Shown: piece by piece, positions 1-6,028 of the stretch | How the letters are laid out: each line of letters starts with the position of its first letter | How positions within the stretch are numbered: position 1 is the stretch's first letter | Assembly: GCA_020629335.1 (NCBI GenBank) | Contig: JAHDDN010000144.1 | Span: 1 to 11,308 of the forward strand | Length of the DNA stretch: 11,308 nucleotides | Reading direction: 5' to 3' | Origin: Chitinophagales bacterium | GTDB lineage: Bacteria > Bacteroidota > Bacteroidia > Chitinophagales > UBA2359 | Notes under the pieces: generated by a model | Told to the model about the DNA's origin: nothing | The model's input: only the letters and a program-made list of their open reading frames with translations | Databases searched by the model: none | Translations under genes and position numbers: made by a program

Positions 1-267
1 ATTGAGCATGCTAAATAATAATATGAAAACAGAAACGAACGCCTTCATAAGAGTATTAATTTATTGACTAAATGATGTAAATTTAAGATAATAGGAGGCT
101 TAATCCAAAAAAAGCCTTCTTAATTTCATAAGCTTAGACGATTGTAACTCTTTAATTTTGCAACAAAATTAAAGTAAATTACCATTGTGAAGCTAATCAA
201 ATAAGGCATTCTATTATAATAATAAATTTAATGTAGCAAATATCTCGCCAATTATTCATTATAAGGC
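1..267. other. Gene-free AT-rich left flank
   Basis: No convincing coding sequence is seen on either strand. The longest ATG-initiated frame noticed, at base 23, gives only 14 residues. The stretch holds a weak hairpin (arms 93-101 and 112-120, nine pairs with one G-U) followed by a poor T tract, which could be the remnant of a terminator for a gene left of the window. It also holds a perfect inverted repeat at 150-174, listed separately. Confidence 0.6.
150..174. repeat. Perfect 11-bp palindrome with 3-bp spacer
   Basis: CTTTAATTTTG, spacer CAA, then CAAAATTAAAG: all 11 positions of each arm match. Each arm contains an exact TAnnTTTG Bacteroidota -7 element (153-160 on the plus strand; 164-171 on the minus strand), so the two motifs diverge. 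No TTG is found at a good -33 distance for either, so the promoter role is only a possibility. A dimeric regulator operator is another. Confidence 0.5.
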
Positions 268-301
268 AAAAAAAAGGGGACAAAGCCTGCAAGCTGTCCC
301 C
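268..301 (-). terminator. Intrinsic terminator of the DUF4252 gene
   Basis: Read on the minus strand, a GGGGACA/TGTCCCC stem (276-282 with 295-301) is followed directly by eight T residues (complement of A268-275). A bulged alternative pairing adds 284-286 with 293-295. It starts 26 bp past the stop codon of the leftward gene, which fits a Rho-independent terminator for that gene. Confidence 0.85.
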
Positions 302-327
302 CTAATGTTGTATTTGAAGTGATTTTT

Positions 328-864
328 TTATTTATCATCCGATAGCTTCTGGAAATGCTCAAAACCTTCAATATCAATTTCCATGCTTTCCGTGGCATCA
401 GCAAAAGCCTTTAAATTAATATCGCCCTTGATATCAATAAGTACAAAGTCCTCCTCATCACCAGCGATCAACAATAACTCTCTAATGATCTCATCATCTA
501 CTTGATCTACTAAAAACTTCACATTATCCGTGCCTGATTCTATTGTCATCAATTCCTCAAAGCGATTACTGACCAGTGTTCTGTCTGCTGACTGGAAGTA
601 ATCTAAAGCCTTAGTCCCACCTTCACCTTCGTAAGCTAAAATTTTGATTCCTTGAAAGTTAGAAATAGCTTTTCTCATCTCTTTTATATCCTCATCATCA
701 GCCATATTGGCCATTAATTTGAATAAACCGGGGCTTATTTTAATGCTCGTAAAGTTCTCATTCTGAGAATATTCACTAAAGTAAGTGTCTATTGCACTCT
801 TTTCTTGGGCCATTAATCCTATACACAATGTCATGCCTAATACTAACAAAATAAACTGTTTCAT
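328..864 (-). CDS. Secreted DUF4252 domain protein
   Basis: A 178-residue protein with an N-terminal signal peptide: Lys2, a hydrophobic core over about residues 4-18, and a probable cleavage after MAQ near residue 20. The rest fits the DUF4252 family, common in Bacteroidota, by overall pattern: FxxYsxNenFTSIkIspgLFkLMA near residues 29-52, a middle segment on a computed 'ilaYegegg', then LMTIESGTDNVKFLVD and a closing 'FVLIDIKGDINLKAFADA'. Family members are small exported proteins, usually annotated as putative auto-transporter adhesin-like or of unknown function, and no catalytic residues are visible. No lipobox cysteine follows the signal peptide; the only cysteine lies within it, so export to the periplasm rather than lipidation is inferred. 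The gene is transcribed alone and leftward, divergent from rpsO, and ends in a clear terminator. The start has no Shine-Dalgarno sequence. Two dyads lie just upstream. Confidence 0.82.
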   Translation of the reverse strand: MKQFILLVLGMTLCIGLMAQEKSAIDTYFSEYSQNENFTSIKISPGLFKLMANMADDEDIKEMRKAISNFQGIKILAYEGEGGTKALDYFQSADRTLVSNRFEELMTIESGTDNVKFLVDQVDDEIIRELLLIAGDEEDFVLIDIKGDINLKAFADATESMEIDIEGFEHFQKLSDDK

Positions 865-879
865 GATTCTGATTTTTAG

Positions 880-904
880 GTAATGATCTCTTTATAATCA
901 TTAC
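880..904. promoter_or_regulatory. 8-bp inverted repeat before the DUF4252 start
   Basis: GTAATGAT (880-887) and ATCATTAC (897-904) are exact reverse complements separated by 9 bp. The repeat ends 16 bp upstream of the leftward ATG at 864, so it would lie in the 5' leader as a hairpin or in the promoter as an operator. No regulator can be named. Confidence 0.4.
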
Positions 905-918
905 AGTGATTTGATAGA

Positions 919-949
919 AAATTTATGGAGTGGCCACTCTTGTAAATTT
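919..949. promoter_or_regulatory. 31-bp imperfect dyad, possible operator
   Basis: The centre GAGTGGCCACTC (928-939) is a perfect 12-bp palindrome. Outer arms AAATTTA (919-925) and TAAATTT (943-949) are also exact reverse complements around the same centre, offset by one base. The dyad lies 55-85 bp upstream of the DUF4252 start and about 105 bp upstream of the rpsO -7 element. Its symmetry is what a dimeric repressor or activator site looks like, but no binding family is recognised. Confidence 0.4.
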
Positions 950-1053
950 ATCAGCAAAACGGATGAGAAGTTTGAAAAGTTACAGCTTGTACGAAAAAAT
1001 TATAGACAAATCATAATATCTAGTAAAAACTTTATCATTTGTCTTAAATTTAC

Positions 1054-1061
1054 TATCTTTG
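1054..1061 (+). promoter_or_regulatory. -7 promoter element of rpsO
   Basis: TATCTTTG is an exact match to the Bacteroidota TAnnTTTG -7 element and is followed by the typical CAC. The start codon is 36 bp downstream, giving an inferred leader of about 30 bases, very AT-rich and without a Shine-Dalgarno sequence. A TTTG at 1038-1041 is too close to serve as the -33 element, and none is seen at the usual spacing. Confidence 0.6.
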
Positions 1062-1097
1062 CACGCTGAATTATTATAATTATTTAAATTTTTGAAA

Positions 1098-1370
1098 ATG
1101 GCAGTTCTTACTTCTGCAGAAAGGAAGCAGTACTACAGTGAATATGGAGGTTCTGAAACGAACACCGGTTCAATCAGAGCTCAGGTTGCGGTAATTACAC
1201 ATCGTATAAATCACATGTCTGATCATCTGAAAGTTAATAAAAAAGATCACGTTACAAGAAGATCTTTATTAAAATTAGTTGGTAGACGAAAAAGATTTTT
1301 ACGTTATATCGCTAAGAAAGATATCGCTGAATACAGAAAATTAGTTGAGAAACTAGGTTTAAGAAAATAA
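1098..1370 (+). CDS. rpsO: 30S ribosomal protein S15
   Basis: A 90-residue protein, the usual length for bacterial S15 (89-90). It shows the family landmarks: an N-terminal helix, 'GSxxxQVAVITxRINxMSDHLKVNKKDH', 'RRSLLKLVGRRKRFLRYIAKKD' and the terminal 'YRKLVEKLGLRK'. S15 is a primary 16S rRNA-binding protein that organises the central domain of the small subunit and helps form bridge B4. The ATG at 1098 gives the normal MAVLTSAER start; an in-frame TTG two codons earlier (1092) is not needed. The gene is preceded by a TAnnTTTG promoter element and followed after 15 bp by an intrinsic terminator, then by pnp, as in many bacteria. No Shine-Dalgarno sequence is present, in line with Bacteroidota ribosomal protein genes. 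Confidence 0.97.
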   Translation: MAVLTSAERKQYYSEYGGSETNTGSIRAQVAVITHRINHMSDHLKVNKKDHVTRRSLLKLVGRRKRFLRYIAKKDIAEYRKLVEKLGLRK

Positions 1371-1385
1371 TCTAAATGCAAAATC

Positions 1386-1422
1386 AAGGAGTATGTTATT
1401 CCAACATGCTCCTTATTTTTTT
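1386..1422 (+). terminator. rpsO-pnp intrinsic terminator/attenuator
   Basis: Arms 1386-1397 and 1403-1414 pair over 12 bp with one G-T wobble around a 5-base loop (1398-1402), followed by A and seven T (1416-1422). This is a textbook Rho-independent terminator between rpsO and pnp. No clear TAnnTTTG promoter lies between it and pnp, so pnp is probably transcribed by read-through or from a promoter inside rpsO. The ATG at 1393 is buried in the left arm. Confidence 0.85.
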
Positions 1423-1437
1423 AACAAATCATCAATC

Positions 1438-3684
1438 ATGCTGAACGTAATTAGCAAAACTTTTGATATTGGGGATGGTAGAGAGGTTACCATTGAGACT
1501 GGGCATATTGCACGTCAAGCCCATGGAGCCGTAATTGTGAGAATGGGAAAGGCGGCCTTAATGGCTACTGTTGTTTCGGCCTACGAGCCAAAACCAGGTA
1601 TGGGCTTTTTTCCTCTATTTGTAGATTATCAGGAGAAATTTGCTTCTGCGGGACGTATCCCTGGTGGTTTTCTTAAAAGAGAATCCCGACTTTCTACTTA
1701 CGAGATACTAATCTGTCGTCTGGTAGATCGTGCATTGAGACCATTATTCCCTGATGGCTACCTCAACGAAACTCAAATAGCAATCACTTTAATCTCTTAT
1801 GATGAGGATGTAATGCCTGATACTTTAGCCGCTTTAGCAGCATCAGCAGCATTAATCGTTTCAGATATTCCTTTTGATGGACCCATATCTGAGGTTAGAG
1901 TAGCCCGAATAGATGGCGAATTTTGCTTAAATCCTAAGGAGGAAGAGCTTGAAAATGCCGATCTTGATATCATGTTGGCCGCTACCGAAGATAATATCAT
2001 GATGGTAGAGGGCGAAATGAAAGAGGTGGATGAAGAAGATTTAATTGAAGCAATTCAATTTGGTCATGAAGTCATCAAATTCCATTGCCAAATGCAAAAG
2101 GAATTAGAAGAATTGGTTGGTTCTCAAGAAAAAAGAGAGGTGGAAGCTCCTGCTGAGGATGAAGATCTCAAAAAAGCAGTAGAAGAGGCTGTTAGCGATA
2201 AAGTATACGAAGTGGCTAAAGGCGCACTCTCTAAAAAAGAAAGAAAAGAGGCTTTAGGTGCTATCAAAGAAGAACTTTTAGAGCCTTATAAAGCCCAGCT
2301 AGAAGCAGAAGAGATAGAAGAAGGAGTAATCGACCTAGTTAAAAAATACTTCTCAAAAACAGAAAAAGAGGTCATCCGTAACATGATGTTAAAGGATAGA
2401 ACACGATTGGATGGTCGTGATCTTGATGAAGTTAGGGAATTGGCTATGACTGTCGATTTTGTTCCATCTCCACATGGTAGTGCAATATTCACCAGAGGAG
2501 AAACACAAGCTTTATCTACCGTAACATTAGGTACAAAAAAGGAAGAACAAATGATCGATAAAGCCAGTGGCTTAGAGTTCGATCAATTTATGTTACATTA
2601 TAACTTCCCTGCTTTCTCTACTGGAGAAATCAAACCTAATCGTGGACCTTCAAGAAGAGAAATTGGACACGGTACTTTAGCTAAACGTTCTTTAGAAGGT
2701 ATGTTGCCTTCACAAGATGACTGTCCTTACGTAATTAGAGTTGTTGCAGATATCTTAGAATCAAATGGTTCTTCTTCTATGGCAACAGTATGTTCGGGTT
2801 CTTTAGCCTTGTTTGATGCAGGTGTCAAAATGAAATCTGCCGTATCTGGTATCGCAATGGGATTAATTACCAATGAAGAAGGGGATTATGCTGTTCTTTC
2901 TGATATCTTAGGTGATGAGGATCACTTAGGAGATATGGACTTCAAAGTAACAGGCACCAAAAATGGTATCTGTGCTTGTCAAATGGATATCAAAATCGAT
3001 GGACTTCCTTATGAAGTGCTAAAAGATGCCTTGGAGCAATCAAAAAGAGGTAGATTACATATCTTAGAGCAAATGCTTGAAGTAATGCCTGAGCCAAGAG
3101 AAGATTACAAATCTCACGCTCCAAGAATCGAAAAACTCTTTATTCCTAAAGAATTTATCGGTGCAATCATTGGCCCTGGTGGTAAGCATATCCAAGAACT
3201 TCAACGTAATACCGATACAATTATCATGATCGAAGAGGTAGACGAAAGAGGTGTGGTAACTATTTCTTCTAAAGACTTAACTGGTATCGAAGCAGCATCA
3301 GGACATATCAAAGCAATGACAATGACACCTGAGGTTAATGAAGTATACGATGCTATCGTTAAATCAATCATGCCTTATGGGGCTTTCGTTGAGTTCATGC
3401 CAGGCAAGGAAGGACTATTACACGTTTCTGAAATGGCTTGGGAAAGAGTCAACGAAGTTGAAGACCTATTCAAAGTAGGCGATTCTCTCCAAGTGAAATT
3501 ATTAGATATCGATCAAAGATCTGGTAAATATCGTCTTTCAAGAAAAGTCCTACTGGAAAAACCTGAAGGATATGTAGAACGCGAAAGTCGAGGTGGAGAC
3601 AGAAGAGGTGGCGGTGGCCATAGAGGAAATGGAAGAGATCGAGATCGTCGAGGTGGTAATGATAGAAGAAATCGTCGTGACTAA
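1438..3684 (+). CDS. pnp: Polynucleotide phosphorylase
   Basis: A 748-residue phosphorolytic 3'-5' exoribonuclease (polyribonucleotide nucleotidyltransferase) that degrades mRNA using phosphate and can add tails. Domains in order: first RNase PH core (about 8-215), an all-helical Glu/Lys-rich segment (about 225-315), second RNase PH core (about 320-545), KH domain with GPGG loop (579-582), S1 domain (about 633-703), then an Arg/Gly/Asp-rich tail (about 713-748). The catalytic segment 'LGDEDHLGDMDFK' carries D493 and D499, matching E. coli D486 and D492. Phosphate-binding 'SSSMATVCSGSLALFDAG' is intact. The ATG at 1438 gives MLNVISKTF, the usual N-terminus; the in-frame ATG at 1393 would add 15 residues encoded by the upstream terminator hairpin and is rejected. 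PNPase commonly autoregulates its own mRNA in other bacteria; whether it does here is unknown. A terminator follows the stop. Confidence 0.97.
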   Translation: MLNVISKTFDIGDGREVTIETGHIARQAHGAVIVRMGKAALMATVVSAYEPKPGMGFFPLFVDYQEKFASAGRIPGGFLKRESRLSTYEILICRLVDRALRPLFPDGYLNETQIAITLISYDEDVMPDTLAALAASAALIVSDIPFDGPISEVRVARIDGEFCLNPKEEELENADLDIMLAATEDNIMMVEGEMKEVDEEDLIEAIQFGHEVIKFHCQMQKELEELVGSQEKREVEAPAEDEDLKKAVEEAVSDKVYEVAKGALSKKERKEALGAIKEELLEPYKAQLEAEEIEEGVIDLVKKYFSKTEKEVIRNMMLKDRTRLDGRDLDEVRELAMTVDFVPSPHGSAIFTRGETQALSTVTLGTKKEEQMIDKASGLEFDQFMLHYNFPAFSTGEIKPNRGPSRREIGHGTLAKRSLEGMLPSQDDCPYVIRVVADILESNGSSSMATVCSGSLALFDAGVKMKSAVSGIAMGLITNEEGDYAVLSDILGDEDHLGDMDFKVTGTKNGICACQMDIKIDGLPYEVLKDALEQSKRGRLHILEQMLEVMPEPREDYKSHAPRIEKLFIPKEFIGAIIGPGGKHIQELQRNTDTIIMIEEVDERGVVTISSKDLTGIEAASGHIKAMTMTPEVNEVYDAIVKSIMPYGAFVEFMPGKEGLLHVSEMAWERVNEVEDLFKVGDSLQVKLLDIDQRSGKYRLSRKVLLEKPEGYVERESRGGDRRGGGGHRGNGRDRDRRGGNDRRNRRD

Positions 3685-3724
3685 AAAAATAATAGCCTAA
3701 CTTATATTATTATAATTAGCTTTT

Positions 3725-3762
3725 AAAAGAGGCTGTCTTTCATTGGACAGCCTCTTTTTTTT
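3725..3762 (+). terminator. Intrinsic terminator after pnp
   Basis: A 13-bp perfect stem (3725-3737 with 3746-3758; core AGAGGCTGTC/GACAGCCTCT) with an 8-base loop and a run of eight T (3755-3762). It lies 40 bp past the pnp stop and separates pnp from rpoD. Confidence 0.92.
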
Positions 3763-3799
3763 GCACATTTTTGTAAAAAAAAGACTCTTTTTTGAAAAA

Positions 3800-3807
3800 T
3801 AAATTTG
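3800..3807 (+). promoter_or_regulatory. Candidate -7 element of rpoD
   Basis: TAAATTTG matches TAnnTTTG exactly and lies between the pnp terminator and rpoD, 76 bp before the ATG. The nearest upstream TTTTTG ends at 3773, 26 bp away, a little longer than the usual -33/-7 spacing. A second, imperfect element, TACTTTAG (3849-3856), is closer to the gene and could be used instead. The strong terminator before it makes some independent rpoD promoter likely. Confidence 0.45.
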
Positions 3808-3883
3808 CTTTTTTATTGAAAAAAGTTTAAACGCAGGAAACTTTTAATTACTTTAGTTCGTTAGAAAGCTATAAAGGATAAAT

Positions 3884-4753
3884 ATGAGGCAACTAAAAAT
3901 ACAACACCAAATCACCAACAGAGAAAGTATCTCTCTTGAAAAATATCTAAACGATATTAGCAAGCTGGGACTACTCACTGCTGATGAAGAAGTAGAATTA
4001 GCTATTCGCATTAAACAAGGCGATCAATCTGCTCTTGAAAAATTAACAAAGTCTAACCTTAGATTCGTCGTCTCAGTGGCTAAGCAATACCAAAATCATG
4101 GCTTAACATTGAGCGATTTAATCAATGAAGGCAATATGGGATTGATCAAAGCAGCTAAGAAATTTGACGAAACCAAAGGATTCAAATTCATATCTTATGC
4201 TGTTTGGTGGATCAGACAATCCATCATGCAAGCAATTGTAGAACAATCCAGAATGGTCAGACTACCATTAAACAAAATTGATTCTTACCAAAAAATCAAC
4301 AAAGTCTTGATCAAATTCTTACAAGAAAATCAAAGAGAGCCTTCCGCTTCTGAAATATCAGAAATGACTGGACTATCCGATAAAGATGTCAGAGAAATAT
4401 TGAAAATCAATTCCAGACACGTTTCTGTAGATGCTCCAATCAAATCTGATGAGTCAGAAAGCCCTATGCTTGATCTTCTTAAAGATAATAATTCGTCTAA
4501 TCCAGATGAACCACTTATCTCTGAATCCCTAAAAGACGATGTAGAAAAAGCACTCTCCTTCTTAAAGAAAAGAGAAGCTGATATACTAAAATCTTACTTT
4601 GGACTAGTAGAAAATGAAAGACCTCTTTCTTTAGAAGAAATTGGTATTAAATTCGACCTTACCAGAGAAAGAGTTCGACAAATTAAAGAAAGAGCTATCA
4701 GAAGATTGAGAAAATCTTCTAATAGTAAAGATTTAAAGAATTATTTAGGATAA
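3884..4753 (+). CDS. rpoD: Primary RNA polymerase sigma factor (sigma-70 type)
   Basis: A 289-residue sigma-70 factor of the short Bacteroidota housekeeping form, which lacks region 1.1. The N-terminus MRQLKI..ITNRES is characteristic of that group. Region 1.2 spans about 15-45 ([20 protein letters not shown]), and region 2 about 55-125 with '[11 protein letters not shown]', '[18 protein letters not shown]' and the promoter-melting '[16 protein letters not shown]' (99-114). Region 3 spans about 130-180. Region 4.2 is the helix-turn-helix '[29 protein letters not shown]' pattern (248-276) that contacts the -33 element. An AAAGGA (3873-3878), 5 bp before the ATG, is the only clear Shine-Dalgarno-like sequence among the window's genes. 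The pnp-rpoD adjacency supports the primary factor over an alternative paralogue, though region 3 is somewhat divergent ([10 protein letters not shown]). It has its own terminator. Confidence 0.92.
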   Translation: MRQLKIQHQITNRESISLEKYLNDISKLGLLTADEEVELAIRIKQGDQSALEKLTKSNLRFVVSVAKQYQNHGLTLSDLINEGNMGLIKAAKKFDETKGFKFISYAVWWIRQSIMQAIVEQSRMVRLPLNKIDSYQKINKVLIKFLQENQREPSASEISEMTGLSDKDVREILKINSRHVSVDAPIKSDESESPMLDLLKDNNSSNPDEPLISESLKDDVEKALSFLKKREADILKSYFGLVENERPLSLEEIGIKFDLTRERVRQIKERAIRRLRKSSNSKDLKNYLG

Positions 4754-4779
4754 TATTCTTAAAATAACTTGCCTCCAAC

Positions 4780-4819
4780 AAAAGAGGCTGTCTTATATCA
4801 TTAAGACAGCCTCTTTTTT
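4780..4819 (+). terminator. Intrinsic terminator after rpoD
   Basis: A 16-bp perfect stem (4780-4795 with 4802-4817) with a 6-base loop and six T (4814-4819). Its outer 13 bp are identical to the stem after pnp. Confidence 0.92.
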
Positions 4820-4852
4820 ATTTTAAGCTCTATAAATAAACTAAGTATATCA

Positions 4853-4860
4853 TTAATTTG
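4853..4860 (+). promoter_or_regulatory. Weak candidate -7 element for the VWA/AAA+ operon
   Basis: TTAATTTG matches TAnnTTTG at all fixed positions except the second. It lies 43 bp before the VWA start codon and just after the rpoD terminator, so a promoter is expected in this gap. No TTG is present at the -33 distance. Confidence 0.25.
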
Positions 4861-4902
4861 TTCATAAAGAGTTGTACTTAGAACATCAATCTAAATTTAA
4901 CA

Positions 4903-6003
4903 ATGGCCGGATTCATTTTCACAAAATATATCGCCCAAAAGCAATTCAAAAATACCTTTGAAAAACTATTGGACCTCTTCTTGCAAATGCTCAACTATAC
5001 CGCTGGAGATGTAAGTGAAGCGCTTAATTGGCTAACTCAATTAGACCAAAAGCACAATCTAACAACTCCAGAATATGGGATGGGAGACTTCATTGAAGAC
5101 CTTAAAAAAAATGGATATATCACTGATAACCAAGAAGGTATGAGCGATTACAAATTGACTGCAAAGTCAGAACGCTCCATCCGTCAACGATCCTTAGAGG
5201 AAATTTTTGGTAAACTTAAGAAAAGCAAACGAGGGAATCACCGCACCAGCTTCACTGGAGATGGAGAAGAAGCTAACGAAAATCTAAGGGCTTTCCAATT
5301 TGGCGACTCCCTTGATCAAATAGCATTGACAGAATCTCTACGAAATGCCCAAGTCAATCACGGGATCAATAACTTCATGCTCACAGAAGATGATCTGGAA
5401 GTTAGAGAAAAGGACTTTAATACCCAAACCTCTACTGTCCTAATGATTGATATTTCTCACTCTATGATTCTTTATGGAGAAGATAGAATCACCCCTGCCA
5501 AGAAAGTAGCCATGGCTTTATCCGAGCTCATCACCACTAAATACCCAAAGGATACTTTAGATATACTAGTATTTGGCAATGATGCTTGGCAAATCGAGAT
5601 CAAAGACCTCCCCTATCTTACCGTAGGGCCTTATCATACCAATACAGTCGCAGGACTGGAATTAGCAATGGACTTGCTCCGCAGAAAAAAAACGCCCAAT
5701 AAACAAATCTTCATGATTACTGACGGCAAACCAAGCTGCCTCAAAATCAGAGGAAAATACTATCAAAATAGCTTCGGCTTAGACAAAAAAATTGTCAACC
5801 GAACACTCAACTTAGCGGCTCAATGCCGCAAACTCCGCATTCCTGTCACCACCTTTATGGTAGCTACAGATCCTTATTTGCAAAGGTTTGTAAGAGACTT
5901 TACAGAAACGAATAATGGAAAAGCTTACTTCACAGGTCTAGACGGACTCGGAGAGTATATTTTTGAAGATTACGAAAATAATCGTCGTAGAAGAATGCGA
6001 TAA
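4903..6003 (+). CDS. VWA domain protein, partner of the downstream AAA+ ATPase
   Basis: A 366-residue soluble protein without signal peptide or membrane segment. The N-terminal part (about 1-170) is mostly helical, has a basic stretch KLKKSKRGNHR (104-114) and is not recognised as a named domain. The C-terminal half (about 175-350) is a von Willebrand factor A domain with a complete MIDAS metal site: D183-I-S185-H-S187 (DxSxS), a Thr in 'YHTNT' (246 or 248) and D274 in 'MITDGKP'. It ends in the very basic NNRRRRMR. VWA domains of this type work with chelatase/MoxR-class AAA+ ATPases, where the MIDAS binds a target or the ATPase itself. The ATPase gene begins 25 bp after this stop, so they are almost certainly one operon. 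It is often annotated as CoxE-like or 'magnesium chelatase subunit D-like'; no chlorophyll or cobalamin genes are nearby, so a chelatase reaction is not supported. Confidence 0.88.
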   Translation: MAGFIFTKYIAQKQFKNTFEKLLDLFLQMLNYTAGDVSEALNWLTQLDQKHNLTTPEYGMGDFIEDLKKNGYITDNQEGMSDYKLTAKSERSIRQRSLEEIFGKLKKSKRGNHRTSFTGDGEEANENLRAFQFGDSLDQIALTESLRNAQVNHGINNFMLTEDDLEVREKDFNTQTSTVLMIDISHSMILYGEDRITPAKKVAMALSELITTKYPKDTLDILVFGNDAWQIEIKDLPYLTVGPYHTNTVAGLELAMDLLRRKKTPNKQIFMITDGKPSCLKIRGKYYQNSFGLDKKIVNRTLNLAAQCRKLRIPVTTFMVATDPYLQRFVRDFTETNNGKAYFTGLDGLGEYIFEDYENNRRRRMR

Positions 6004-6028
6004 ACCCAAACCAAACACTCACTGTTTT

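Noticed and set aside
23..67. A 14-codon frame starting with ATG at the left edge
   Set aside because: Too short, no ribosome binding site or promoter support, and no recognisable similarity.
1092..1097. TTG start two codons upstream of rpsO
   Set aside because: The ATG at 1098 gives the standard S15 N-terminus and length; the TTG adds two non-conserved residues.
1393..1437. Fifteen-residue N-terminal extension of PNPase
   Set aside because: It is encoded by the terminator hairpin and its T tract, and PNPase normally begins at the MLNVISKTF-type start.
1797..2492. Two antisense reading frames within pnp
   Set aside because: Low-complexity Ser-rich translations opposite a highly conserved gene; shadows of its codon usage.
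5963..6028. TTG-initiated 22-residue extension of the AAA+ ATPase
   Set aside because: It overlaps the VWA coding region, uses a rare start codon and adds no family-like sequence; ATG 6029 fits operon spacing.
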